A DNA stretch of 10,810 nucleotides from Acidobacteriaceae bacterium (GCA_003133425.1 PKXI01000171.1:1-10810); one strand, 5' to 3'; positions 1 to 6,566 are shown, counted from the first letter of the stretch. Numbers and translations are program-made. The notes: generated by a model not told the origin, from the sequence alone.

Positions 1-198
1 TTTCCGCAGCCTGTAAAGCCCAGGTTCATTTTGCGACATTTGCGGCACGACTGAAGTCGTGCCCTGTTACAAAGCCTTGTGGTTTTGTGCCAAGACTAAG
101 TTTTTTCGCAGCCCGTAAAACCCCGACCCACCACCTGTGCCCTGTTACAAAGCCTCTGGTTGTTTGCCTGAGTCAGTTTTTCCGCAGCCAATGTAGCC
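1..198 (+). repeat. Tandem series of REP-like intergenic blocks
   Basis: Two short blocks alternate here. Block A, GCCCTGTTACAAAGCC, is identical at 61-76 and 139-154 (78 bp apart). Block B, a run of T followed by CCGCAGCC and usually TGTAAAGCCC, occurs at 1-21, about 101-124 (TTTCGCAGCCCGTAAAACC) and 179-198 (degraded at its end). A decayed block A (GCCTTGTTACA) lies at 256-266. The same blocks recur at 4854-4869 and 4894-4914, so this is a dispersed family and not a local duplication. I see no convincing reading frame in 1-324 apart from the start of the downstream gene. Similar short repeats are, from memory, common between genes in Terriglobia; that part is recollection and not shown here. 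Confidence 0.75.
44..63. repeat. Short perfect hairpin inside the REP-like block
   Basis: GGCACGACT (44-52) and AGTCGTGCC (55-63) are perfect inverted copies separated by GA. The second copy of the family at 4837-4856 has GGCATGACT and AGTCATGCC: one base pair has changed on both sides so that pairing is kept. No T-run follows, so it is not a standard intrinsic terminator. Confidence 0.8.
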
Positions 199-309
199 AA
201 ACGGGAAAGATTTTGTTGGCGTTTCGTCGTGGGTCTGGTGGCGCGGGGAATGTTTGCCTTGTTACATCCGCGTGGCCTGCGCTTGTACCATTGAGTGAAG
301 AAGCGGAAC

Positions 310-314
310 AGGAG
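310..314 (+). promoter_or_regulatory. Ribosome binding site deciding the aldehyde dehydrogenase start
   Basis: AGGAG ends 10 bases before the ATG at 325. The frame is also open from a GTG at 295, but that codon lies upstream of this site, has no comparable site of its own, and would add ten polar basic residues not expected at the N-terminus of this family. Confidence 0.6.
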
Positions 315-324
315 CTCGAAGACC

Positions 325-1770
325 ATGAAGATGCGGCCGGGAACACAAACGGGATTTCTGCTGTGCGGCAAGGAATGGATCGACGGGGAAGCGCTTGAGG
401 TTCGGTCGCCGTGGGACCAGGGGCTGGTGGGCCGGGTGACGGTTGCAACCCGGGCCGACGCGCGCCAGGCCGTGAACCACGCCGTGGCCAGCCTGCGCCG
501 CACGCGCGCACTGCCGCGCTGGAAGCGCCGCGAGATTCTTGAAGATGTGGCCGCCGCGCTGATCGAGCAGAAGGAGCGGTTCGCGCAACTGATTGTTGCC
601 GAGGCGGGCAAGCCGGTGCGGCAGGCGCGGGTTGAGGTGGATCGCGCCGTGGTTACCTTCAAGACGGCTGCAGAAGAATCTGCGCGGTTGGGCGGCGAGA
701 GCCTTCCGCTGGACCTGACGGAAGGTAACGAGGGCCGCTGGGGACTGGTGCAGCGTTTTCCAGTCGGGCCGATACTTGCGATTACTCCGTTCAATTTTCC
801 GTTGAACCTGGTGGCGCACAAGATTGCGCCCGCGCTAGCCGCAGGTTGCCCTGTGATTCTGAAGCCGGCGCCGCAAACTCCATTTACTGCGCTGGCACTG
901 GGCGAGGTGATTCTGAAGGCGGGCTGGCCCCAGGAGGCGCTGGCGGTGTTGACGCTGGACAATGCTGACACCGCGTGGCTCGCCGAGAAGGAAGATCGCG
1001 TGAAGCTGGTGAGCTTTACGGGTTCGGCCAAGGTGGGTTGGGATCTTAAGGCTCACTCCGGACGCAAGCGCGTGCTGCTGGAACTGGGCGGCAATGCTGC
1101 GCTGATCGTCCACGGGGACTGGCCTGATCTGGAAGAAGCGGCCTCACGCACCACACATGGAGCTTTTGGTTTCGCGGGCCAGTCGTGCGTCAGCGTGCAG
1201 CGCGTGTTTGTGGAGCGCAATGTCTTTCAGAGTTTCCTATGGAAGGTCGTGGAACATACGGCCAAGCTCGTATCCGGCAATCCGTCCGATGAGGCAACCG
1301 AGGTGGGCCCGCTGATCCGGCAAAGCGAAGCGGAGCGCGTTGAGGCGTGGGTGAAGGAGGCTGTGGAGGGCGGAGCCAAGCTTATCGCAGGCGGCGAGAG
1401 GCAGGGCTCGATGGTAACGCCCGCAATCCTGACCGGGACCAAGCCTGGCATGAAGGTGCGCGATGAGGAGGTCTTCGGTCCGGTTGTGGTGATTGAGCCT
1501 TACGATGATTTTGAAGAGGCACTTGCCGACGTGAATCACTCGAAGTATGGATTGCAGGCCGGCTTGCTGACGCGCGACGCAGGCCGCATTCTGACTGCCT
1601 ATCGCGAACTGGAGGTGGGCGCACTGATCGTGGGTGACAGCCCCAACTGGCGCCTCGATCCGATGCCTTACGGCGGTGTGAAGGAGTCGGGGCTGGGTCG
1701 TGAAGGCATTCGCTTTGCGATGGAAGAGATGACCGAGCCGCGCATGCTGGTGATGTCAGGAATCGGATAA
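325..1770 (+). CDS. NAD(P)-dependent aldehyde dehydrogenase
   Basis: Soluble cytoplasmic enzyme of the aldehyde dehydrogenase superfamily, oxidising an aldehyde to the carboxylate with NAD(P)+. From the ATG at 325 it is 481 residues, the usual family length. Visible hallmarks are Asn157 in ITPFNFP, the cofactor-binding Lys180 in VILKPAP, the SFTGS loop near 230, the general base Glu253 in LELGG, the catalytic Cys288 in GQSCVSVQR, and Glu382/Phe384 in EEVFGP. The C-terminal PYGGVKESGLGREG segment is also typical. All catalytic residues are present, so it should be active. The sequence resembles the lactaldehyde / glyceraldehyde-3-phosphate-like branch, but the substrate cannot be read from it. 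It appears monocistronic: REP-like repeats lie upstream and a converging gene remnant begins 24 bp downstream. No clear promoter was found. Confidence 0.93.
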   Translation: MKMRPGTQTGFLLCGKEWIDGEALEVRSPWDQGLVGRVTVATRADARQAVNHAVASLRRTRALPRWKRREILEDVAAALIEQKERFAQLIVAEAGKPVRQARVEVDRAVVTFKTAAEESARLGGESLPLDLTEGNEGRWGLVQRFPVGPILAITPFNFPLNLVAHKIAPALAAGCPVILKPAPQTPFTALALGEVILKAGWPQEALAVLTLDNADTAWLAEKEDRVKLVSFTGSAKVGWDLKAHSGRKRVLLELGGNAALIVHGDWPDLEEAASRTTHGAFGFAGQSCVSVQRVFVERNVFQSFLWKVVEHTAKLVSGNPSDEATEVGPLIRQSEAERVEAWVKEAVEGGAKLIAGGERQGSMVTPAILTGTKPGMKVRDEEVFGPVVVIEPYDDFEEALADVNHSKYGLQAGLLTRDAGRILTAYRELEVGALIVGDSPNWRLDPMPYGGVKESGLGREGIRFAMEEMTEPRMLVMSGIG

Positions 1771-1794
1771 AAATTATTGCGCTGCTGCAGCACC

Positions 1795-1944
1795 TTACTT
1801 TGCAGCGGAGTCCAGCATTTGCTTTACGTTTGGAGCGTGGGGTCCTTCGGGGACAAGCTCGAGATATTTGTCGAGTGCGTGATGCGCCTCGGCTGAGATC
1901 ACGATTTTGCCATTCGCGTCGAAGGTCGCGTCGGCGGAGGACAC
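1795..1944 (-). pseudogene. C-terminal remnant of a TPR-type protein gene
   Basis: On the minus strand, 49 sense codons end in TAA at 1795-1797. They read ADATFDANGKIVISAEAH, then a helix containing ALDKYLELVPEGPHA, then VKQMLDSAAK. The KYLELxPxGPHAxxVKxML pattern is typical of the last repeat and C-terminal tail of tetratricopeptide proteins in Acidobacteriota (recalled, not searched). An in-frame TAA at 1945-1947 closes the frame, and I found no recognisable continuation in the other minus-strand frames of 1946-2112. The gene therefore seems to have lost its 5' part. A GTG directly after the stop has GGAG 8 bases upstream, so a 49-residue product is formally possible but less likely than a decayed gene. 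It converges on the aldehyde dehydrogenase gene. Confidence 0.5.
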
Positions 1945-2112
1945 TTACAGCGCTCCGGGAGCGGCCATCAATGCCGGGATTACCTGTAAGTTTTCATGTG
2001 GGGCGTTCCCGCGCCGCGGTGACGATAGACGAATGCAACATCCGCGCTGCGCATCGGACGGCGGCGAATGGGGTGAGCGCGGGAAAGAAGAGCCTGCAGA
2101 TTACTTATAATT

Positions 2113-2355
2113 TTACTTGCCCTTGGTCTTGGCTTTCTGAGCGGCCCAGCGCTTGCGCTGCGCGTCGGCAATGCGCTTGCGCGCTTCGGGGCTCATTACG
2201 CGCTTCTTCCTTCTCTTGGCCTTGGCAGGCGCCTTTTTGGCTTCAGGTTGAGTTGCCTTGACAGTAACCGATCCGAAGTTTGCCAACAGCGATCTTGCTT
2301 GCGTCAGGCGTGCGATTTCTGCGTCAATTTGTGCGAGGATGGAGTCAATAGCCAT
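2113..2355 (-). CDS. Small basic protein with SPEARKRIADAQRKRWA motif
   Basis: 80-residue hypothetical protein. Residues 1-25 (MAIDSILAQIDAEIARLTQA and following) form a predicted amphipathic or coiled-coil helix. Residues 26-38 are a linker, and 39-80 are extremely rich in Lys, Arg and Ala, including a KRRKKR cluster and the motif SPEARKRIADAQRKRWA at 55-71. Similar small proteins with an N-terminal helix and this C-terminal motif are, from memory, widespread in Terriglobia; no function is established that I know of. The charge pattern suggests nucleic acid binding by an oligomer, possibly nucleoid-associated or regulatory, which is inference. The ATG at 2355 gives the conserved-looking MAIDSIL start, although no good Shine-Dalgarno sequence precedes it. 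It is not in an obvious operon. Confidence 0.75.
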   Translation of the reverse strand: MAIDSILAQIDAEIARLTQARSLLANFGSVTVKATQPEAKKAPAKAKRRKKRVMSPEARKRIADAQRKRWAAQKAKTKGK

Positions 2356-2485
2356 AGGTCAAGCATAACTTAGAATTCCGCTTTTGCACAGTTTGGCAAA
2401 TGACTAATGGCTTGAAGAATATTTCATTTGTCCGCCAGATGGTTTTCTACCTGACGAGTTACTTCTAGATGGATATCTGCTGTCT

Positions 2486-2527
2486 CCCACCCTTTGTGCA
2501 ACAGGCGCACAAAGGATGGGGCACCCA
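2486..2527 (-). repeat. Hairpin repeat, copy 1
   Basis: Arms CCCACCCTTTGTGC (2486-2499) and GCACAAAGGATGGG (2507-2520) enclose a 7-base loop, and GCACCCA follows. The only non-Watson-Crick position is C2490/A2516 on the plus strand; in a minus-strand transcript it becomes a G-U wobble. That suggests the minus strand, the strand of the GH2 gene ending at 2667, is the one that folds. There is no T-run after it. Confidence 0.8.
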
Positions 2528-2575
2528 TACATGGATCAGGGAACAGAAAAGCCACTCGGTTGAGGTTCGTGCTAT

Positions 2576-2619
2576 CCCACCCTTGCAGCGATGAAGCTGC
2601 TGCAAGGATGGGGCACCCA
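2576..2619 (-). repeat. Hairpin repeat, copy 2
   Basis: Arms CCCACCCTTGCAGC (2576-2589) and GCTGCAAGGATGGG (2599-2612) enclose a 9-base loop. The outer stem and the trailing GGATGGGGCACCCA are identical to copy 1, 90-92 bp away. Three inner base pairs differ (TGT/ACA becomes GCA/TGC), each with the matching change in the other arm. The single wobble position is the same as in copy 1. Confidence 0.8.
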
Positions 2620-2666
2620 AAGTTGTGTGAACACTCAAATCGAAAGTGCTCTCGTGACTGCGCAAT

Positions 2667-4550
2667 TCAATCGGGCTTGCCTACAGTCATTTCTTTGTAT
2701 GCTTTTTGCAGCACATAGAACGCCTGCTTTTTCTGGCCCTGGTCGGAGATAAGCCCCTTGCGGTTGAATCCATCCTGAATGCCTGCAAGCGGTCTGTTGG
2801 GAGAGCGAAAATCCATAAGAATCCACGGACTCATTCCTCTAAGTTGAGGGATCCTGTTCAACATACCCAATTGGTGACGATAGATGTTGGCTTGATACTC
2901 CTCGGTCCAGCGATCATTGGGTCCGCCGTGCAGGCCGGCCTTGGCGTCGCCGCCAAGCTCGCTCATGATCATTGGTTTCTGGTAGGCTATGCGCCACTCT
3001 GTTACATCAGCAGTCTCAGGCTTCTGCTCATACCAGCCGATGTATTCGTTGGTGCCGATTACATCGAGAGCTTTGCCCAGCGGATCGTCAACGATTTTTG
3101 TGGTGCCTTCCGCGCGCACCAGCAGCGCTGCCGTGATAAGACGGGTGGGATCAAGCTGACGCGCGAGTTCGGCCTCGGTGGTAATAAAGCGGGTGCGGGC
3201 TTCGGTGGCGGGCGTCTCGTTTGCCATTGACCAGAGGATGATGGCCGCATGATTGCGCGACGTGTTAATCTCCTCTTCCAACTGCTGTTCTGCTTTGTCG
3301 AGTACTTTGGGATTGTCGAATTGGAGCGCCCAGTACACAGGATTCTCTGACCACACGAGGAGCCCCATGCGGTCTGCCGCACGCAGCATGGTTTCGTCGT
3401 GCGGATAGTGCGCGAGGCGGACATAGTTGCAGCCTAATTCTTTGGCCCAGCCGAGTAATATCTCGGCGTCTTTGTCTGAGTAGGCGCGGCCGGTGCGATA
3501 GGGCGCCTCGGCGTGAATGGCAATTCCGCGCAGAAAGATCGGTTTCCCATTGAGTAGTATCTCGGTGCCGCGGGTCTCGACGGTGCGAAATCCCATCAGC
3601 TCGTCGATTGCATCTTTTCCGGACCGCAGATTGACTTTATAAAGTCTTGGAGTCTCCGGCGACCAGCGTTCGAGACCTTGAACGCTGAGGTGAATCAGTG
3701 CGCGATCTCCGTCGCCGACAACGGCTGTGGTCTTTGCATGTAACTCGGGTATCTCAACATCGACGCTGGCTCCGGGCTGCGCGCCTATTAAATGCACCCA
3801 TCCTTCGATCACAGAATCGTTGGTTGCGCCTGGGGCACTGTGGCTCAGGTGTAAGTCGTATTGATCGATGAATTGGTCAGGGACAGCGATGAGCGAGATT
3901 TCGCGGGTAAGTCCGCCATAATTCCACCAGTCGGTTTCGAGAGTGGGCACGTTGTCAGGGCGGCGCGTATTGTCGACCGCAGCCACTACGAAGTTGGCGC
4001 CGTCGTGGACTACGCCAGTTATTTCGCAGTTGAAGGATGTGTAACCACCTTCGTGCTCGCAGACTTTCTTTCCGTTAACCCAGAACCATGAACGATAGTT
4101 AGCCGCGCCGACGTGGAGAAAGACGTGCGTATGTTCCTTTGGCTGGTAAGTGAAGTCGCGCTCATACCAGATCGGTCCTTCGTAGTAGAAGAGCGACGGA
4201 CTCTGCGTGTTCCAATCGCCGGGTACCTTTAGCTTGGGCGCCTTGGAGAAGTCATACTCGACTGGCTGGGTATCAGTGGGCATGGCCTTCTGATTGAGGA
4301 ACCAGCCCTCTTTCTTCTCCTCGTGATGGAAACTGAAGAGCCCTGAGAAATAAGGATCGACGATGGAGGCCCAGTCGCCGTTGAGCGAAGTGACCGGGCG
4401 GCGGTCGGCGCCGGTGAGGATGATGGGGGCGTCGGAAGCGGCACGAAGAGGGGCTGCACCAAGAATTGCTGCACAGATGAAGAGAAGGGCTATCGCGGGG
4501 GAGATACGTTTGCATGCGATAGCAAACAGGCGAATAAAACTGCGTTTCAT
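2667..4550 (-). CDS. Exported GH2 glycoside hydrolase, beta-glucuronidase-like
   Basis: 627-residue retaining glycosidase of family GH2. A signal peptide (about 1-37: basic start, hydrophobic core 18-33, LRA-A cleavage region) predicts export to the periplasm or outside. The domain order is jelly-roll sugar-binding (about 45-225), immunoglobulin-like (about 226-325), then TIM barrel (about 326-620). Visible motifs are YVRLAHYPHDE (376-386), the acid/base Glu445 in WSMANE, and the nucleophile Glu531 in MSELGG. AGLHGG...RWTEEYQ just after it resembles E. coli GusA. N596-R-K598 matches the NxK motif that binds the carboxylate of glucuronic acid in beta-glucuronidases, pointing to a uronide rather than galactoside substrate. 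GAGG (4559-4562) lies 8 bases before the ATG. No sugar transporter, SusCD pair or regulator is adjacent, so the substrate remains inferred. Confidence 0.9.
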   Translation of the reverse strand: MKRSFIRLFAIACKRISPAIALLFICAAILGAAPLRAASDAPIILTGADRRPVTSLNGDWASIVDPYFSGLFSFHHEEKKEGWFLNQKAMPTDTQPVEYDFSKAPKLKVPGDWNTQSPSLFYYEGPIWYERDFTYQPKEHTHVFLHVGAANYRSWFWVNGKKVCEHEGGYTSFNCEITGVVHDGANFVVAAVDNTRRPDNVPTLETDWWNYGGLTREISLIAVPDQFIDQYDLHLSHSAPGATNDSVIEGWVHLIGAQPGASVDVEIPELHAKTTAVVGDGDRALIHLSVQGLERWSPETPRLYKVNLRSGKDAIDELMGFRTVETRGTEILLNGKPIFLRGIAIHAEAPYRTGRAYSDKDAEILLGWAKELGCNYVRLAHYPHDETMLRAADRMGLLVWSENPVYWALQFDNPKVLDKAEQQLEEEINTSRNHAAIILWSMANETPATEARTRFITTEAELARQLDPTRLITAALLVRAEGTTKIVDDPLGKALDVIGTNEYIGWYEQKPETADVTEWRIAYQKPMIMSELGGDAKAGLHGGPNDRWTEEYQANIYRHQLGMLNRIPQLRGMSPWILMDFRSPNRPLAGIQDGFNRKGLISDQGQKKQAFYVLQKAYKEMTVGKPD

Positions 4551-4740
4551 TTTTTCGGCCTCGATGAATGCGAATCGATCTCGAGTGGCGACTGCGTTGC
4601 ATACGCGCGGATGCCAACTCTGCGTGAACTGGCAATCTTATCGCCTGGCGGGCAGGCGTGTATATTTCGCGCGAAGCCAGTGGCTTTGGCACGAAGAAAA
4701 AAGGGGACGGCCCGCGATAATTTTGCAGAATTGATGTACG
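4551..4740. other. Region upstream of the GH2 gene
   Basis: This segment should contain the GH2 promoter on the minus strand, but I cannot identify clear -35/-10 boxes. It holds a small inverted repeat, AAGCCA (4674-4679) and TGGCTT (4681-4686), and no plausible gene. Confidence 0.4.
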
Positions 4741-4914
4741 GGCTAAACAGGCTGCGGAAAAAGGCCATGATCTGATCCGGGGCACTGAAAGAATTCCCGC
4801 AGGGGCTAAAGCCCACGTCTATTTTGAGTTACTTGCGGCATGACTGAAGTCATGCCCTGTTACAAAACCTCGCTTATCTCGCGCTGAAATGAGTTTTTCC
4901 GCAGCCTGTAAAGT
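4741..4914. repeat. REPIN-like composite element
   Basis: The outer ends are perfect 16-bp inverted copies: ACAGGCTGCGGAAAAA at 4747-4762 and TTTTTCCGCAGCCTGT at 4894-4909. Between them are a small hairpin, GGGCT (4803-4807) / AGCCC (4810-4814), a 9-bp hairpin GGCATGACT (4837-4845) / AGTCATGCC (4848-4856), and block A (GCCCTGTTACAAAACC, 4854-4869). The right half, 4837-4914, is the same family as 1-198. It lies just downstream of glyA and upstream of the GH2 gene. Neither hairpin is followed by a T-run in the glyA direction, so it is not a standard terminator. Confidence 0.7.
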
Positions 4915-4940
4915 CCGTACCCTTCAAACTGACCCGCTGC

Positions 4941-6221
4941 CTAACCTGCGACCGCTACCGGTGCGCGCCGCCAGGCATAGAGCGGGAACTGATTGGCCAG
5001 CTCGGCTACTTCTCCGCGAATGCGCTCGAGAGCTGCATCGTCGTTGCGCAGGTCGAGGGCTTTTGCGATCCAGGCGGCGATGATGCGCATCTCCGGCTCC
5101 TTCATGCCGCGAGTGGTGAGCGCGGGCGTGCCTACGCGAATTCCCGAGGGCTTGAGCGGGGGATTGGTGTCGTAAGGAATGGAGTTTTTGTTGACGGTGA
5201 TGCCGGCCTTGCCGAGGGCCAGTTCGGCCTCGGAGCCGAGGATGCCCTTCTGGAAGACGTCGACCAGCATGAGGTGGTTGTCAGTGCCTCCGGAAACGAT
5301 GCGGAAGCCAGCCTCTTGAAGGCCTTGCGCCAGAACCTTGGCGTTGGCGATGATTTGCGCGGCGTAGGTGCGGAACTCCGGGCGCAACGCCTCAGCGAAG
5401 GCCACTGCCTTGGCGGCGACGATGTGAACGAGGGGACCGCCCTGCTGGCCGGGAAAGACTGCCTTGTCAACTGCGGCGGCGAGATCTTGCCCGCAGATAA
5501 TGAGGCCGGCGCGGGGGCCACGGAGCGTTTTGTGTGTGGTGGTGGTGGTGATGTGCGCGTGGGGCACTGGCGAAGGATGCACGCCGCCGGCGACGAGGCC
5601 GGCGATGTGGGCCATGTCGAAAATATAGACCGCGCCTACTTTGTCGGCGATCTGACGCATGCGGGCGAAGTCCCAGAGGCGGGGGTAGGCGCTGCCGCCG
5701 CCGATGATGACCTTGGGCCTTTCGCGCTCGGCGATGGATTCAAGCTCGTCGTAGTCGATTAGTTCGGTGTCGTGGCGGACATGGTAAAAGGTGGGCCGGT
5801 AGAGCTTGCCGCTGAAACTCAGCTTGTGTCCGTGGGTCAGGTGGCCGCCATGCGCCAGGTCGAGGCCGAGGATGGTGTCGCCCGCCTGCAGGACCGCCGC
5901 GTAGGCCGAGGCATTGGCCTGCGAACCGGAGTGCGGCTGCACGTTGACATGGTCGCCGCCGAAGATCTGCTTGGCGCGGTCGCGGGCCAGGTTTTCAACG
6001 ATGTCGGCGTATTCGCAGCCACCATAATAGCGCCGGCCGGGGTAGCCCTCGGCGTATTTGTTGGTAAAGATTGAGCCAGCCGCCTCCAGCACTGCTTCGG
6101 AGACAAAGTTTTCGCTGGCAATCATCTCCAGCCCCTCGTGCTGGCGGAGAGTTTCGTGGTCAAGTGCGGCGGCTACGTCAGGGTCGGCCTGGGCGAGGGT
6201 GAGAGACATGCGGTCAGTCAT
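4941..6221 (-). CDS. glyA: Serine hydroxymethyltransferase
   Basis: Cytoplasmic PLP enzyme that interconverts serine and glycine while transferring a one-carbon unit to or from tetrahydrofolate, supplying purine, thymidylate and methionine synthesis. The 426 residues are close to the E. coli length of 417. Visible are [11 protein letters not shown] (31-41), the YPGRRYYGG substrate region (60-68), Asp202 and His205 in FDMAHIAG, the PLP-binding Lys231 in [11 protein letters not shown], and the carboxylate-binding Arg362 in SGIRVGTPA. The start at 6221 is the usual choice, with Met5 at 6209 as alternative. Neither has a well-placed Shine-Dalgarno: AGAGG sits 13 bases upstream of 6221. A possible minus-strand -10 TAAAAT (6228-6233) with a weak -35 TTTGCC (6250-6255) would put the transcript start almost at the first codon. 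It appears monocistronic. Confidence 0.97.
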   Translation of the reverse strand: MTDRMSLTLAQADPDVAAALDHETLRQHEGLEMIASENFVSEAVLEAAGSIFTNKYAEGYPGRRYYGGCEYADIVENLARDRAKQIFGGDHVNVQPHSGSQANASAYAAVLQAGDTILGLDLAHGGHLTHGHKLSFSGKLYRPTFYHVRHDTELIDYDELESIAERERPKVIIGGGSAYPRLWDFARMRQIADKVGAVYIFDMAHIAGLVAGGVHPSPVPHAHITTTTTHKTLRGPRAGLIICGQDLAAAVDKAVFPGQQGGPLVHIVAAKAVAFAEALRPEFRTYAAQIIANAKVLAQGLQEAGFRIVSGGTDNHLMLVDVFQKGILGSEAELALGKAGITVNKNSIPYDTNPPLKPSGIRVGTPALTTRGMKEPEMRIIAAWIAKALDLRNDDAALERIRGEVAELANQFPLYAWRRAPVAVAG

Positions 6222-6305
6222 ATCCAGATTTTAGCCTCTTTGCTGCGCCGGCAAAAGTCCGGGGAATTCGGATCGCGGTACATCAAATATTTTTCTCGGC
6301 GGCTA

Positions 6306-6375
6306 CATATTTGCCTTGACGTATATGTTAAGCGCCGGTATATTGAGAATTAACATATTTGCTTAAGCGAATATG
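6306..6375 (+). promoter_or_regulatory. Strong promoter overlapped by palindromic operator-like sites
   Basis: TTGACG (6316-6321) and TATATT (6339-6344) are separated by exactly 17 bases, a near-consensus sigma-70 promoter. Two 22-bp related sites flank it. One at 6306-6327 begins CATATTTGC, ends TATATG and overlaps the -35 box. One at 6354-6375 begins CATATTTGC, ends GAATATG and lies in the expected leader. The second is a palindrome with a single mismatched pair around CTTAAG. In addition ATATGTTAA (6323-6331) and TTAACATAT (6350-6358) are perfect inverted copies bracketing the -10 box, and TTAAGCG recurs at 6328 and 6363. This AT-rich island contrasts with the surrounding GC-rich DNA. The layout suggests repression by a dimeric regulator, which is inference. 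Confidence 0.6.
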
Positions 6376-6386
6376 ATGAGGAAACG

Positions 6387-6566
6387 ATGAAAAACTCAAA
6401 TAGGTTGATCATGCAGGCAGTGCGGGAAGCCGGGAGCGTATTGGAAAGCATTTGGCAGTCCTGGAAGGAATCAGGGCCCTGCTGCGGGATCAGGTTTAGC
6501 GGGGCTGCGGAAAGCCCTCTGAGGAACGATCCCATTCTGTGCAGCTGCTATAGGATGCGCATGTAA
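6387..6566 (+). CDS. Unrecognised 59-codon ORF behind a strong promoter
   Basis: The ATG at 6387 is preceded by GAGG (6378-6381) at a 5-base spacing and lies about 35 bases after the expected transcript start. The predicted product begins MKNSNRLIMQAVREAGSVLE, continues with two tryptophans (IWQSWKE, residues 22-28), and ends in a Cys- and Arg-containing tail. I recognise no family. The second half (from about 6495) overlaps a GGGGCTGCGGAAAG stretch that resembles the REP-like block B in reverse, so the frame may be a gene start fused to repeat DNA. A second frame (6404-6499) also stays open and ends in a helix-like KHLAVLEGIRALLRDQV, so a frameshifted or decayed gene is equally possible. The product could be a small regulator acting on its own promoter, but nothing in the sequence proves this. 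Confidence 0.3.
   Translation: MKNSNRLIMQAVREAGSVLESIWQSWKESGPCCGIRFSGAAESPLRNDPILCSCYRMRM

Larger units (their letters stand above)
2356..2666. other. Non-coding region with two hairpin repeats
   Basis: About 310 bp between the 5' end of the small basic protein gene and the 3' end of the GH2 gene, both on the minus strand. It should hold the promoter of the former, but I could not assign convincing -35/-10 boxes. The part nearer the GH2 gene contains two related hairpins (2486-2527 and 2576-2619). The short frames that cross it follow the repeats and have no protein-like composition. Confidence 0.6.

Noticed and set aside
1..198. Possible CRISPR array
   Set aside because: The repeats are two alternating blocks with uneven spacing and degraded copies, not uniform repeats separated by unique spacers of constant length.
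96..1031. 311-codon open frame on the minus strand
   Set aside because: It runs antisense to the clearly real aldehyde dehydrogenase, has low-complexity Ser/Arg/Ala-rich composition and crosses the intergenic repeats: a GC-rich shadow.
1783..1792. TGCTGCAGCA palindrome as terminator between converging genes
   Set aside because: Short, no T-run on either side; probably chance in GC-rich sequence.
1800..2261. 153-codon open frame on the plus strand
   Set aside because: Overlaps the minus-strand TPR remnant and the small basic protein, both of which have recognisable sequence; this frame does not.
4837..4856. Intrinsic terminator for glyA
   Set aside because: The hairpin is perfect but no T-run follows in the minus direction, and the same hairpin occurs at 44-63 as part of a dispersed repeat.
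6404..6499. Alternative reading frame ending in KHLAVLEGIRALLRDQV
   Set aside because: Helix-like, but no start codon with a ribosome binding site exists in that frame after its upstream stop; kept only as a frameshift possibility for the 59-codon ORF.
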